Source of the DNA: Occultella gossypii
GTDB lineage: Bacteria; Actinomycetota; Actinomycetes; Actinomycetales; Beutenbergiaceae
NCBI RefSeq assembly: GCF_019947135.1
Contig: NZ_JAGSHT010000002.1
Location: forward strand, 415,672-479,671
Reading direction: 5' to 3'
DNA length: 64,000 bases
The position numbers and the translations under genes are program-made. The notes beneath the pieces are model-generated. The model ran no database searches and was not told where the DNA came from. It worked only from the letters and a program-made list of their open reading frames with translations. This document shows positions 17,238 through 26,548 of this stretch, piece by piece (the first letter of the stretch is position 1; every line of letters begins with the position of its first letter).

Positions 17238-18839
17238 TCAGCTACGGATCAGTGCCAGGAACATCGCGTCCGTGCCGTGTCGGTGCGGCCAGAGCTGCAC
17301 GTAGGGGCCGTCCAGGTCGCCGAGCGGCTCGGCGCTCACGCCGGCGAGCACCTCGACGGCATCCAGGAGCGTCGCACCGTCGTGGCGCTTGAGCACGTCC
17401 TCGACGACGAAGCGGGTCTCGGCCAGGTGCGGCGAGCAGGTGACGTACGCGACGACCCCGCCTGGGCGGGTGGCGGCGAGAGCGGAGGTGAGCAGCTCCC
17501 GTTGGAGCTGGCCGAGGGTCGCCAGGTCCGCCGGCGACCGGCGCCACCGCGACTCGGGTCGTCGCCGTAGGGCGCCGAGTCCGGTGCACGGCACGTCGAC
17601 GAGGACCCGGTCGTATCGTCCGGGCTCGGTGTTGCCGACCTCCCGCCCGTCGCCGGTGCGGACCTCGATGCCGGGCAGCAGCCCCCGCACCGCGGTCATG
17701 GACTGCTCGACGAGCCTGGCCCGGTGATCGGCGACCTCGTTGGCGACGAACAGCCCGTCCGGGGCCCGCTGTGCGAGCAGGGCGGCCGAGAGCGCGGCCT
17801 TCCCACCCGGTCCGGCGCACAGGTCCAGCCAGGTGCGGTCCGGGCCCTCCACGGGCACGGCTGCGGCTGCGAGTGCGACGAGCTGGCTGCCCTCGTCCTG
17901 GACGCCGATGCGCCCCGAGCGCACGGCCCCGATCGCGCCGGGGTCACCGCCGCGGAGCACCAGTGCCGTCGGTGCCCACCGGCCCGGGTCCGCGTCGGGC
18001 ACGTCCTCGGGCTCGGCCAGACCGGGGCGCACCACCAGATTCACCGACGGGGAGGCGTTGTCTGCCTCCAGCAGGGCCTCGAGGTCGCTGTCGCCGGCGC
18101 CGGTCTGGGCGAGTGCCGAGCGCATGGCCCGAACCACCCAGGCCGGGTGCGAGTGAACCGCGGCGAGGCGGGCGGTCTCGTCCGCGGCGTCGGCGCCGAT
18201 CAGGTCCAGCCACTCCGCCAGAGAGCGTTCGGTGATGCGGCGGAGGACGGCGTTCACGAGCTGGGACGGTCCGGTGCCGCACGTGGACCGCGCCAGGCCG
18301 ACCGTCTCGGAGACGGCCGCGTGACCGGGCACCCGCATGCCGAGGACCTGGTGGGCTCCGAGGCGAAGCACGTCGAGGACCTCGGCGTCGAGGCTCGTGA
18401 CGTCGCGGCGGGAGGCGTGGGCGATGATCGCGTCGTAGCGGCCCTGCATCCGGAGCGTGCCGTAGGTGAGTTCGGTGGCGAACGCGGCGTCGCGGCCGCG
18501 GATCTGCCGCTCGGTCAGGACCGGGGGCAGCACCAGGTTCGCGTAGGCGTCCGTGGCCGCGACCGACCGCAGGACGTCGTAGGCGGCGCGGCGGGCCGGG
18601 TCGGAGCCGCGGGAGCGCTCGGAAGGTCGGGAAGAGGTCCGCTGCGAATCCGGCCGATGGCCCCGGTCGCGCGAGCCCCGGCCCTGCGCCGGCCCGCCGG
18701 AGCCGCGGCCACCCCGCTGCCCGCCGCCCGAGCCGTGACCACCGCCCCGCTGCCCACCGCCGGAGCCGTGACCACTGCCCCGGTCCCCGCCGCCCGAGCC
18801 GCGGCCACCGCCCTGGTTCCCACCGCCGCCCTCAGACAT
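17238..18839 (-). CDS. rsmB: 16S rRNA (cytosine967-C5)-methyltransferase
   Basis: SAM-dependent methyltransferase of the RsmB/Nop2 family. The ATG at 18839 overlaps the fmt stop (ATGTCTGA) and gives 533 residues. Residues 1-80 are an unusual Gly/Arg/Ser-rich, probably disordered tail with repeated 11-residue units. A NusB-like RNA-binding domain follows (about 80-215), then the catalytic domain with SAM motif CAGPGGKA (341-348), Cys418 in VPCTG and the catalytic Cys468 in VTCSP. Translationally coupled to fmt. Confidence 0.95.
   Translation of the reverse strand: MSEGGGGNQGGGRGSGGGDRGSGHGSGGGQRGGGHGSGGGQRGGRGSGGPAQGRGSRDRGHRPDSQRTSSRPSERSRGSDPARRAAYDVLRSVAATDAYANLVLPPVLTERQIRGRDAAFATELTYGTLRMQGRYDAIIAHASRRDVTSLDAEVLDVLRLGAHQVLGMRVPGHAAVSETVGLARSTCGTGPSQLVNAVLRRITERSLAEWLDLIGADAADETARLAAVHSHPAWVVRAMRSALAQTGAGDSDLEALLEADNASPSVNLVVRPGLAEPEDVPDADPGRWAPTALVLRGGDPGAIGAVRSGRIGVQDEGSQLVALAAAAVPVEGPDRTWLDLCAGPGGKAALSAALLAQRAPDGLFVANEVADHRARLVEQSMTAVRGLLPGIEVRTGDGREVGNTEPGRYDRVLVDVPCTGLGALRRRPESRWRRSPADLATLGQLQRELLTSALAATRPGGVVAYVTCSPHLAETRFVVEDVLKRHDGATLLDAVEVLAGVSAEPLGDLDGPYVQLWPHRHGTDAMFLALIRS
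18708..18806 (-). repeat. Tandem 33-base repeats coding a Gly-rich tail in rsmB
   Basis: Codes RsmB residues 12-44. Two consecutive exact copies of the 11-residue unit [11 protein letters not shown] (23-33 and 34-44) follow a degenerate copy, [11 protein letters not shown] (12-22). Units of this kind expand and contract by slippage. Confidence 0.8.
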
Positions 18840-19782
18840 CCGAGCCCACCTCGGTCCGGTCGAAGGTGGCGTCCGCCGGCAGCCGCGCACCACGCAGCCA
18901 GTCCGAGGCGGCCATCCAGCCACGACCGGGCGGGGCGATCGCCTCGAGCCGCACCGCGTCCGAGCCGGTGCCGACCAACACGGCGCCGTCGACGTCCGCG
19001 AGCTGCCCCGGGGCCAGACCGGCGTCCTCGACCACCGGCAGCACGGGCCCGAGCTTGTACCGGCCGCCGTCACGGGTGGTCCAGGCACCGGGGGCGGGCG
19101 TGCAGCCGCGGATCTGCCGGTCGATGGCCAGCGCCGGCAGCGACCAGTCGACGCGCGCGTCCGCGCTGTGCAGGCGGGGCGCGAGGCTGATCCCGTCGGC
19201 GGACTGGGGCACCGGCCGGGCGGTGCCGCCCTCGATCGCGTCCAACGTGGCCAGCATCAGCGCAGGCCCGGCCTCGGCCAGCCGGCCGAGCAGATCCGCG
19301 GCGGTGTCCCGTCGCCGGATCGGCTCGGTGAGGGTGCCGTAGACGGGTCCGGTGTCCAGCCCGGCCTCGATGCGGAACGTGCTCGCACCGGTCATGTCGT
19401 CGCCGGCCATGATCGCGTGCTGCACCGGGGCGGCGCCGCGCCAGGCCGGCAGCAGGGAGAAGTGCAGGTTCAGCCACCCGTGCCGGGGCAGCGACAGGGC
19501 CGGCTCGCGCAGCAGCGCGCCGTACGCGACGACGGGCGCGCAGTCGATGTCCAGCGCGGTCAGGGCGGCCATCGTGGCCGCGTCGTGCGGGCGCGAGGAG
19601 GTGATGACCGGGACGCCGCGTTCGGCCGCGAGTGCGTGTACGGGACTCGGGGTGATCACGCGCTTGCGGCCGACCGGGGCCGGTGGCCGGGTCAGGACGC
19701 CCACCACGTCGTGACTGGAGTCCAGCAGGGCCGCCAGGGTGGGCAGGGCGACGGCGGGGGTGCCCGCGAACAGCAAACGCAT
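18832..19782 (-). CDS. fmt: Methionyl-tRNA formyltransferase
   Basis: Formylates initiator Met-tRNA using 10-formyl-tetrahydrofolate. The 316 residues include the N-terminal [16 protein letters not shown], the active-site region [18 protein letters not shown] with the Asn/His set of the transformylase fold, and a C-terminal tRNA-binding domain. A TAGACT hexamer 7 bases upstream of the ATG (19790-19795), which reuses the TAG stop of the HAD gene, suggests a leaderless promoter of its own. Confidence 0.96.
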   Translation of the reverse strand: MRLLFAGTPAVALPTLAALLDSSHDVVGVLTRPPAPVGRKRVITPSPVHALAAERGVPVITSSRPHDAATMAALTALDIDCAPVVAYGALLREPALSLPRHGWLNLHFSLLPAWRGAAPVQHAIMAGDDMTGASTFRIEAGLDTGPVYGTLTEPIRRRDTAADLLGRLAEAGPALMLATLDAIEGGTARPVPQSADGISLAPRLHSADARVDWSLPALAIDRQIRGCTPAPGAWTTRDGGRYKLGPVLPVVEDAGLAPGQLADVDGAVLVGTGSDAVRLEAIAPPGRGWMAASDWLRGARLPADATFDRTEVGSDV

Positions 19783-19792
19783 ACGGGGCAGT

Positions 19793-20422
19793 CTAGGAGC
19801 CCGGGATGCCCAGCCCGAGCGCGAGCAGGTCAGCGCGGAAGGTCGGCGCGTCGGTGAACAGCAGCGCGTGGAAGCCCAGGTCCGCGGCCGCGGCGACGTT
19901 GGCCGGCGAGTCGTCGATGAACACCGTCTCCTCGGGCACGAGCCCGGTGGTGCGGATCAGCAGCTCGAAGATCGCGTGGTCCGGCTTCGCCAGGCCGACG
20001 GCGCCGGAGACCAGGATGTCCTCGAACTCGGTCAGCACCGGTGCAGCCCTTGGGGCGTGCTCGAACGTCTCGGCGGACCAGTTCGTCAGCCCGAGCACCC
20101 GCACACCGGCGGCCATCAGGTCCCGTGCGACCTGCGCCGTGCCCGGGACCTCACCGACCAGGGAGCGCTCGAAGTCACGCAGGTAGGCGTCCATGTGGTG
20201 GACGTGGTCCGGGGCCCGGTCGGCGACCTCGGGCCGGGCCTGCGCCCAGGTGCGGCCGGCGTCCAGGGACCGGTTCAGGGTCGGGAAGTCGACCGCTGCC
20301 ATGAACTCGGCGACCTCGCCCGCGCTGAGGCGGCCCTCGAAGACCGCCACGGGGTCCCAGCGGATCAATACGTTGCCGAGGTCGAACACGACGGTGGTGA
20401 TGGTCCGGTCGATCGTGCTCAT
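19793..20422 (-). CDS. HAD-superfamily hydrolase
   Basis: Phosphatase-like protein of the HAD superfamily, 209 residues. Motif I is [13 protein letters not shown] (nucleophile Asp of the DxG form, DLGN), motif II LGLTNWS, motif III Lys in GLAKPD, motif [20 protein letters not shown] is typical of haloacid dehalogenase/epoxide-hydrolase-N-terminal-like phosphatases that act on small phosphorylated metabolites; the substrate is unknown. A GGAGG site precedes the ATG. It is inserted between priA and fmt, which are more often adjacent. Confidence 0.88.
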   Translation of the reverse strand: MSTIDRTITTVVFDLGNVLIRWDPVAVFEGRLSAGEVAEFMAAVDFPTLNRSLDAGRTWAQARPEVADRAPDHVHHMDAYLRDFERSLVGEVPGTAQVARDLMAAGVRVLGLTNWSAETFEHAPRAAPVLTEFEDILVSGAVGLAKPDHAIFELLIRTTGLVPEETVFIDDSPANVAAAADLGFHALLFTDAPTFRADLLALGLGIPGS

Positions 20423-20459
20423 GCGGGTGCCTCCTGGCCTGGGCGGTGGGTGATGGACG

Positions 20460-22610
20460 TCACCACAAGTGGTCGGGATCGATACGGACCCGGACCGTGC
20501 CGGGTTCCTTGCGGGCGCTGCGGATCGCCTGGGCCTGGGTCAGCGCGACGCTCAGCTCGTCACCGGCACGGCGATCCATGCGCACCAGGGTACGCAGCGT
20601 CTCCTCCTCCGCGCTCGGGTCCGGACCGCCGGTGTCCTCGACCGGTACCGGCCCGAGGACCTCCGCCTCGGCCGGCAGGCGCAGGTGCCGCATCATCGAG
20701 GCGAGCGCACCCGAACCGCCGGTGAGGGTGGCGAGCCGCACCAGCGGCGGGAACGAGAGCTCCTGTCGCTCGCTCAGCTCGCGTCCGGCGTGCCCGACGG
20801 GGTCCCAGCGCACCAGTGCCTGCACGGGCACCGGGGCGCCCTGGCCGAGGATCATCACCTCTCCCCCGTCGCCGGAGGACCGGACCAGGGCCGCGGCACG
20901 CAACCAGCGGCGCAGTGCCTCCACTCCGGCCGAGAGCTCGGGCCGATTCGTGATCAGGGCCGCGTCCAGCAGCAGCGCGCCCGCGTAGCCGCCGTCCGCC
21001 GGCGGTTCTGCGCCGGGCGTGGCCACCACGAGCCGCGGTGAGGCGGGCACCCGGTCCAGCACTCCGCCGTCGCGTCCGGACACCGTCACCGGCACCCCGG
21101 GGAACGCCCGGCCGAGCTCCTCGGCGGTACGGCCGGCGCCGGTGCGCATCGCGCGCACCGCCGTCGCGCCGCACTCGCCGCACGCCCACGCGGTGGCGTG
21201 CCGGCCGCACCACCGGCACTGCGGAGGTGCGTCCGCACGGTCGAGCCGGAGCGGACCGTGGCAGTGGCTGCACCGGGCGGGGGTGCGGCACCGGGCGCAC
21301 GCCACCACCGGCAGATACCCGGCTCGGGGCACCTGCACCAGGACCGGGCCGTGGGCCAGCGCACGGCGGGCCAGGGTGATCGCCGGCGCCGGGATCCGGG
21401 CCCGGCCGCCCTCGCCCTCGCGGGCCAGGTCCGCCTCCCCCGGGGCGATCACCCGGGGCGCGCGGGCGCGGACCACGGCGCGGTCTGCCTGCAGCGAGCG
21501 GGCCCAGCCGTCGGCCACCAGCAGCTGGGCCTCGGGGGTGCGGGCGAAGCCGCCGACGAGCGCGGCGGCGCCCGCCAGGTCGGCCCGCTGCACGAGGACC
21601 TCGCGGGTGTGCGGGTACGGCGCGCGCGGCTCGGCGAGCAGGTCGTCCCCGTCGTCCCAGCAGACCACCAGGCCGAGGTTCGGCAAGGGCGCGAACGCGG
21701 CGGATCTGGTCCCGATCACCACGTGGGTGCGCCCGGTGAGGGCGCGCACGAACCGGCGGTAGCGGGCCGAGGCACCCTGCTCCGCGGTCAGGACCACGTG
21801 CTCGATCTCCAGGGCGTCCAGGGCGGCCCCGAGCGTTGCGACGTCGCGGGCGTCGGGCACGCTCACGATGGCGTCCCGTCGGCCGGCGCGGGTGGCGAGG
21901 ACGGCGACGGCGATCGCGACGGCCCAGTGCGGGTGCTCGGCGCCGCCGAGCTCGATGCGCCCCGGCAGCGCGCACCAGGCGGCCCGGGGCGAGTCGCCGG
22001 CACCGATCCGGCGTAGGAAGGCGGCGCCGCCCGGGTAGTCGGCCCAGTGCGCGAGCCGGTCGGGGCCGAGGACGACGTCCGGGCCGGTCGGGTCGGGCAA
22101 CGGTGCCTGCTCGACGGCGGAGCGCTCCTCGGGTGCGAGCGCCGGCAGCTGCGCCGCGGACGTCGGCAGCTCGGGAACGGCCTCCGGTTGCGCGAGCACC
22201 GCCTTCTCCGCGGTGGCGTGCCGTGGCGGGATGGCCAGGCGGAGCACGTCCGTGCTGGTCCCGGCATAGTGCCGGGCCACCGCGCGGGCCAGCTTGTGGA
22301 CGGCCGGCGTGAGCACGGGCAGCGGCGAGACCACCTTGCGCAGAGGTGCGAGGGTGCCGATGTGGTTCGTCCCGGACGTCCGGGCGATCAGGTACCCGTC
22401 CCGGTCGGTGCCGGCGAACCGCACCTTGACCCGCACGCCCGGTTGCGCGGCCTCGTCGAGGGCGTCCGGGATGCCGTAGTCGAAGGTGTGGTCCAGGTGC
22501 GGCAGCGGCATGTCGACGAGCACCTGCGCGACGGCGGCGAACCGGGCGGACACGGGTGCAGGCGCGACGATCCCCGGGTCGAGGAGGCTGGGTTGTTCGG
22601 GTGCCGGCAC
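20460..22610 (-). CDS. priA: PriA-like primosomal protein, ATPase motifs lost
   Basis: Replication-restart protein family. About 716 residues from the GTG at 22610; a GTG at 22640 is equally possible and adds 10 residues. The N-terminal DNA-binding domain (VLVDMPLPHLDHTFDYGIP) and the zinc-binding site are intact, with cysteines at 438, 441, 447, 450, 465, 468, 477 and 480. The helicase core is degenerate: no GKT Walker A where one should lie near residue 225, and the DEAH position reads CWDDGDD. Loss of helicase activity is usual in actinobacterial PriA, so it is not a pseudogene. Follows metK after about 70 bases. Confidence 0.88.
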   Translation of the reverse strand: MPAPEQPSLLDPGIVAPAPVSARFAAVAQVLVDMPLPHLDHTFDYGIPDALDEAAQPGVRVKVRFAGTDRDGYLIARTSGTNHIGTLAPLRKVVSPLPVLTPAVHKLARAVARHYAGTSTDVLRLAIPPRHATAEKAVLAQPEAVPELPTSAAQLPALAPEERSAVEQAPLPDPTGPDVVLGPDRLAHWADYPGGAAFLRRIGAGDSPRAAWCALPGRIELGGAEHPHWAVAIAVAVLATRAGRRDAIVSVPDARDVATLGAALDALEIEHVVLTAEQGASARYRRFVRALTGRTHVVIGTRSAAFAPLPNLGLVVCWDDGDDLLAEPRAPYPHTREVLVQRADLAGAAALVGGFARTPEAQLLVADGWARSLQADRAVVRARAPRVIAPGEADLAREGEGGRARIPAPAITLARRALAHGPVLVQVPRAGYLPVVACARCRTPARCSHCHGPLRLDRADAPPQCRWCGRHATAWACGECGATAVRAMRTGAGRTAEELGRAFPGVPVTVSGRDGGVLDRVPASPRLVVATPGAEPPADGGYAGALLLDAALITNRPELSAGVEALRRWLRAAALVRSSGDGGEVMILGQGAPVPVQALVRWDPVGHAGRELSERQELSFPPLVRLATLTGGSGALASMMRHLRLPAEAEVLGPVPVEDTGGPDPSAEEETLRTLVRMDRRAGDELSVALTQAQAIRSARKEPGTVRVRIDPDHLW

Positions 22611-22681
22611 AGGACCGATCCCATCATGAACTGCCGACACCCCACGAACCCGGTGCACAGGACCGGGTGCCGGCCGAACGG

Positions 22682-23887
22682 TCAGGACACCGCGGCCTTG
22701 AGGGCGTCGACCCGGTCGGTGCGCTCCCACGTGAACTCCGGCAGGTCCCGTCCGAAGTGCCCGTAGTTGGAGGTCAGCGCGTAGATCGGCCGGAGCAGGT
22801 CGAGATCGGCGATGATCGCTCGCGGGCGCAGGTCGAACACCGACGTGATGGCCTCGGCGATCTGGGCGGTCGGCACGGTCTCGGTGCCGAACGTCTCGAC
22901 GTACACGGCGATCGGGCGGGCCCGGCCGATGGCGTAGGAGACCTGGACCTCGCAGCGGCGGGCGAGCCCGGCGGCCACGACGTTCTTGGCGACCCAACGC
23001 ATCGCGTAGCACGCCGAGCGGTCCACCTTCGAGGGGTCCTTGCCGCTGAACGCACCGCCACCATGGCGGGACATGCCGCCGTAGGTGTCGACGATGATCT
23101 TCCGGCCGGTCAGCCCGGCGTCGCCCATCGGCCCGCCGACCACGAACGTTCCGGTCGGGTTGACGTACAGGGCGTAGGAGGAGATGTCGAGGCCGACCTT
23201 CTCCTGGTACTCGCGCAGCACGTGGTCCACGACGTGCTCGCGGATGGCCGGGGTCAGTTCGTCCTCGAGCCGGACGTCCGCCTCGTGCTGGGTGGACAAC
23301 ACCACCGTGTCGACGGCGACCGGCTTGTCCCCGTCGTAGGCGACGGTGACCTGGGTCTTCCCGTCGGGCCGCAGGCCGGGCACGATGCCCTCCTTGCGGA
23401 CCTGGGTCAGGCGCGCGGACAGCCGGTGCGCCAGCAGGATCGGCAGCGGCATGAGCTCGGGGGTCTCGTCGGTCGCATAACCGAACATCAGGCCCTGGTC
23501 GCCCGCGCCCTGGAGGTCGTTCGGGTCGTCGTCGGCGGCGTCCGTGCGGACCTCGAGCGCCTTGTCCACGCCGGCGGCGATGTCTGGGGACTGCTGCCCG
23601 ATCGAGATCGAGATGCCGCACGAGTCACCGTCGAACCCGATGGCCGAGGAGGTGTACCCGATCCCGTTGACGACGTCGCGCACGAGCCGCGGGATCTCGA
23701 CGTAGCTGTCCGTGGTCACCTCCCCCGCGACATGCACGAGACCGGTGGTCACCATGGTCTCGACCGCGACCCGGGACGTCGGGTCGGAGGCGAGCATCGC
23801 GTCCAGGATCGAGTCGGAGATCAGGTCGCAGACCTTGTCGGGGTGGCCCTCGGTCACGGATTCCGAGGTGAAGAGGCGCATAGTCAC
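22682..23887 (-). CDS. metK: S-adenosylmethionine synthetase
   Basis: Makes SAM from methionine and ATP. The 401 residues contain the family signatures [27 protein letters not shown] and [16 protein letters not shown]. The GTG at 23887 is preferred over the ATG two codons later because TAGGCT lies exactly 7 bases upstream and no ribosome site exists, which indicates a leaderless mRNA. A perfect 19-base palindrome lies further upstream (23937-23955). Confidence 0.97.
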   Translation of the reverse strand: MTMRLFTSESVTEGHPDKVCDLISDSILDAMLASDPTSRVAVETMVTTGLVHVAGEVTTDSYVEIPRLVRDVVNGIGYTSSAIGFDGDSCGISISIGQQSPDIAAGVDKALEVRTDAADDDPNDLQGAGDQGLMFGYATDETPELMPLPILLAHRLSARLTQVRKEGIVPGLRPDGKTQVTVAYDGDKPVAVDTVVLSTQHEADVRLEDELTPAIREHVVDHVLREYQEKVGLDISSYALYVNPTGTFVVGGPMGDAGLTGRKIIVDTYGGMSRHGGGAFSGKDPSKVDRSACYAMRWVAKNVVAAGLARRCEVQVSYAIGRARPIAVYVETFGTETVPTAQIAEAITSVFDLRPRAIIADLDLLRPIYALTSNYGHFGRDLPEFTWERTDRVDALKAAVS

Positions 23888-23894
23888 GGGGGCG

Positions 23895-23900
23895 AGCCTA
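23895..23900 (-). promoter_or_regulatory. -10 box of the leaderless metK transcript
   Basis: TAGGCT on the minus strand, 7 bases before the GTG start of metK. It decides the start codon. Confidence 0.55.
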
Positions 23901-23936
23901 ACCGCAAAGGGCTGGCGCGTGCGGGCGATTTCGCCG

Positions 23937-23955
23937 ACGGATCGAGTCGATCCGT
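23937..23955. promoter_or_regulatory. Perfect palindrome upstream of metK
   Basis: ACGGATCGA-G-TCGATCCGT, two 9-base arms around one base, between the coaBC stop and the metK -10 box (its near edge is 36 bases from that box). A one-base centre cannot form a stable RNA loop, so a dimeric DNA-binding protein site is more likely than a terminator. Confidence 0.5.
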
Positions 23956-23968
23956 GAGCAGATCCGGC

Positions 23969-25207
23969 TCAGTCCGTGATCAGGGCGGCGATGGCGTCCC
24001 AGAGTCCTGCGGCCACGTCGTCCTTGCTGCCCTCGACGGTCGTGACCTCGGCGCCGGACGCGTCCAGCACCACCACGTGGTTCGGCACGTCGCCGAAGCC
24101 CTGGCCATTGCCGACCTGGTTGACGGCGAGCAGGTCCGCGCCCTTGCGGCGTGCCTTGGCCCGGCCGTGGTCCAGCACGCTGCCGCCGGCGTCGCCCGTC
24201 TCGGCGCCGAACCCGACGATCACCTGACCCGTGCGTCGCCCGGCCGCGAGGGTGGCGAGGATGTCCGGGTTCTCGGTCAGCACGATCGGCGCCACCGATC
24301 CGTCCGCGGTCTTCTTCGTCTTCGCCCCGGCCACCTGGACCGGCCGGAAGTCGGCGACGGCCGCCGCCATCACGAGCACGTCGGCGGTGCTCGCGCGGTC
24401 GGTCATCACGTCGTACAGCTCGGCGGTCGTCTCCACGGCGGTGACCCGGACGCCGTCGGGCAGTAGCGCCGCGTCCACGTTCGCGGCGACCAGCTCCACG
24501 TCGGCGCCGCGGGCGGCGGCGACCGCTGCCAGCGCCGCGCCCTGGCGCCCGGAGGACCGGTTGCCGATGAACCGGACCGGGTCCAGCGGTTCGCGGGTGC
24601 CGCCGGCACTGACCACGACGCGGCGCCCGGTCAACGGTCCCGACGGCGGCGCCTCGCCCACCGAGGTGGCGTCGCCTGCCGCGCCGGTCACCAGGCCGAG
24701 CGCGGCGAGCAGGATCTCTTCGGGCTCCGGCAGCCGGCCGGGCCCGGAGTCGGCACCGGTGAGGCGCCCGTCGGCAGGGTCGAGCACGTGCACGCCGCGC
24801 TCGCGCAGCGTCGCGACGTTCGCCCGGGTGGCCGCGTGATTCCACATCTCGGTGTGCATGGCCGGGGCCATCAGTACCGGAGCGGTCACCGTGAGCAGCG
24901 TCGCGGTGAGCAGGTCGTCGGCATGGCCGCCGGCGGCACGGGCGAGCAGGTCCGCCGTCGCCGGGGCAATGATCACCAGCTCGGCCGCGCGGCCGAAGCG
25001 GACGTGGTCGACCGTATCGGCGCCGTCGAAGACGCTCGTGGTGACCGGGTGCCCGCTGAGGGCCTCCCAGGTCGGCGCACCCACGAACGCCAGCGCGGCG
25101 TCCGTGGGCATCACGCGCACGTCGTGCCCGGCCTCTCGCAGGAGGCGCAGCAGCAGGACGGCCTTGTAGGCGGCGATCCCCCCGCCGACCCCGAGGACGA
25201 CGTGCAC
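23969..25207 (-). CDS. coaBC: Bifunctional phosphopantothenoylcysteine decarboxylase / phosphopantothenate-cysteine ligase
   Basis: Two steps of coenzyme A synthesis in one 412-residue protein. The N-terminal flavoprotein CoaC half has VLGVGGGIAAYKAV and the active-site region APAMHTEMW. The C-terminal CoaB half has VVSAGGTREPLDPVRFIGNRSSG and AAAVADFRP, with the nucleotide-binding ligase motifs. Begins with an ATG read as MHVVLGV, 8 bases after rpoZ. Sits in the gmk-rpoZ-coaBC-metK order typical of actinobacteria. Confidence 0.96.
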   Translation of the reverse strand: MHVVLGVGGGIAAYKAVLLLRLLREAGHDVRVMPTDAALAFVGAPTWEALSGHPVTTSVFDGADTVDHVRFGRAAELVIIAPATADLLARAAGGHADDLLTATLLTVTAPVLMAPAMHTEMWNHAATRANVATLRERGVHVLDPADGRLTGADSGPGRLPEPEEILLAALGLVTGAAGDATSVGEAPPSGPLTGRRVVVSAGGTREPLDPVRFIGNRSSGRQGAALAAVAAARGADVELVAANVDAALLPDGVRVTAVETTAELYDVMTDRASTADVLVMAAAVADFRPVQVAGAKTKKTADGSVAPIVLTENPDILATLAAGRRTGQVIVGFGAETGDAGGSVLDHGRAKARRKGADLLAVNQVGNGQGFGDVPNHVVVLDASGAEVTTVEGSKDDVAAGLWDAIAALITD

Positions 25208-25215
25208 GCTCGGGC

Positions 25216-25479
25216 TCAGTCCTCGGTCGGCTCGACGGTCAGGAGGCCCTCGTTGATCTCGCGCATGGCGATGGAGAGGGGCTTCTCCTGCTGCTTGGTC
25301 TCCACGAGCGGGCCCACGTACTCGAGCAGCCCTTCGTTCAGCTGTGCGTAGTAGGCGTTGATCTGACGCGCGCGCTTGGCGGCGTAGATGACCAGGGCGT
25401 ACTTGGAGTCGGCTGCCTCGAGGAGTTCGTCGATCGGCGGATCGGTGATGCCCTCGGGTGCGGCAACGGTTCCTGACAT
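25216..25479 (-). CDS. rpoZ: RNA polymerase omega subunit
   Basis: Small subunit assisting assembly of the beta-prime subunit. 87 residues with the family core [31 protein letters not shown] and a tail ([15 protein letters not shown]) matching the conserved C-terminus. The upstream TAGACT at 25523-25528 overlaps the gmk stop and may give rpoZ its own promoter. Confidence 0.96.
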   Translation of the reverse strand: MSGTVAAPEGITDPPIDELLEAADSKYALVIYAAKRARQINAYYAQLNEGLLEYVGPLVETKQQEKPLSIAMREINEGLLTVEPTED

Positions 25480-25525
25480 GTCGGGAGAACCTCGTATGTG
25501 CTTGGGGGTGTTCGAACGCTCTAGT

Positions 25526-26140
25526 CTAGCGGTTCGCGTCGTCGGTGTGCGTGAGGCGCGGTTCGGGCTGAGGCGCGCAGCCCATCAGGGACACGAGTTC
25601 GTCCGTGGCCCGGTGTACGTCGTCGTTGACGATCGTGTGGTCGAACTCCGCGGCCGCGGCCAGTTCCACCTGGGCGGTGACGAGCCGTCGCTCGCGTTCC
25701 TCGGCGTCCTCGGTGCCACGGCCCTCGAGCCGGCGGACCAGTTCCTCCCAGCTCGGTGGGGCCAGGAACACGAACCGCGCCTCGGGCATGGTCTGACGCA
25801 CCTGCCGGGCGCCCTGCAGGTCGATCTCCAGCAGTGCCGGCTGCCCGGCGGCGAGCCGCTCGGCCACCGGCTGGCGCGGGGTGCCGTAACTGTTGCGGCC
25901 GTGCACGACGGCCCATTCGAGGAACTCCCCACCCGCGACCATGGCCGCGAACTCCTCCGGCTTCAGGAACAGGTAGTGCACGCCGTCGATCTCGCCGGGG
26001 CGGGGCGGGCGCGTCGTGGCGGAGACGGACAGCCAGATGTTCGGGTAGCGGGCCCGCAGGTCCGCGGAGACGGTGCCTTTGCCGACGGCCGTCGGGCCGG
26101 CCAGGACCGTGAGCCGAGCGGGGGTGGTCTGCTCAGCCAA
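25526..26140 (-). CDS. gmk: Guanylate kinase
   Basis: Phosphorylates GMP to GDP. The 204 residues include the P-loop [15 protein letters not shown], the GMP-binding [21 protein letters not shown] and the lid region [17 protein letters not shown]. The start overlaps the mihF end by 8 bases, so the two are probably translated together. Confidence 0.97.
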   Translation of the reverse strand: MAEQTTPARLTVLAGPTAVGKGTVSADLRARYPNIWLSVSATTRPPRPGEIDGVHYLFLKPEEFAAMVAGGEFLEWAVVHGRNSYGTPRQPVAERLAAGQPALLEIDLQGARQVRQTMPEARFVFLAPPSWEELVRRLEGRGTEDAEERERRLVTAQVELAAAAEFDHTIVNDDVHRATDELVSLMGCAPQPEPRLTHTDDANR

Positions 26141-26444
26141 ACCGCTCGACCAGCTTGGCGATCTGGTTCGGCCCGAGTCCGCGCACGCGGCGGCTCTCGG
26201 AGATGCCCACCTCGGTCATGACGGCGCGCGCGGTGATCTTGCCCACGCCGGGCAGGGACTCCAGCAGCGAGAGGACCTTGAGCTTGCCCACGGCGTCATC
26301 GGTGGCGCCCTCGGCGATCACCTCGGAGAGCTTGCCACCGGAGTACTTCAGCCGGTTCTTCACCTCGGCGCGGGTGGCGCGGGCAGCTGCGGCCTTCGCG
26401 AGCGCGTTGGCGCGCTGCTCCGGTGTCAATGGGGGAAGAGCCAC
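26133..26444 (-). CDS. mihF: Actinobacterial integration host factor (mIHF)
   Basis: Nucleoid-associated DNA-binding protein unrelated in sequence to E. coli IHF. The GTG at 26444 gives 103 residues starting [15 protein letters not shown], matching mycobacterial mIHF; an AAGG about 10 bases upstream supports it over the ATG 5 codons earlier. A basic helical N-terminus is followed by the helix-hairpin-like segment [22 protein letters not shown] and the conserved [20 protein letters not shown]. Confidence 0.95.
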   Translation of the reverse strand: MALPPLTPEQRANALAKAAAARATRAEVKNRLKYSGGKLSEVIAEGATDDAVGKLKVLSLLESLPGVGKITARAVMTEVGISESRRVRGLGPNQIAKLVERFG

Positions 26445-26495
26445 GGTGATTACCTTCAACTCTCGAAGCGGTGGTCGGCGGAGTGGTTCCTAGGC

Positions 26496-26524
26496 AACCT
26501 AGCGATGGGAACGCCGCAGATCAA
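26496..26524 (-). promoter_or_regulatory. Sigma-A-type promoter of mihF
   Basis: TTGATC (-35, 26524-26519), 17-base spacer, TAGGTT (-10, 26501-26496). It lies between pyrF and mihF and gives a 5' leader of about 45 bases. It separates the mihF-gmk-rpoZ group from the pyrimidine operon. Confidence 0.6.
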
Positions 26525-26548
26525 TCGCGGGCGGCGTGGGCATGCCCA

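Noticed and set aside
20460..22610. priA as a decaying pseudogene because helicase motifs are missing
   Set aside because: The frame is intact, the zinc cysteines and DNA-binding part are kept, and loss of the motifs is general in actinobacteria.
25510..25517. GTTCGAAC near rpoZ as a LexA site
   Set aside because: The actinobacterial SOS box needs TCGAAC-N4-GTTCGA. Here the halves are fused without the spacer.
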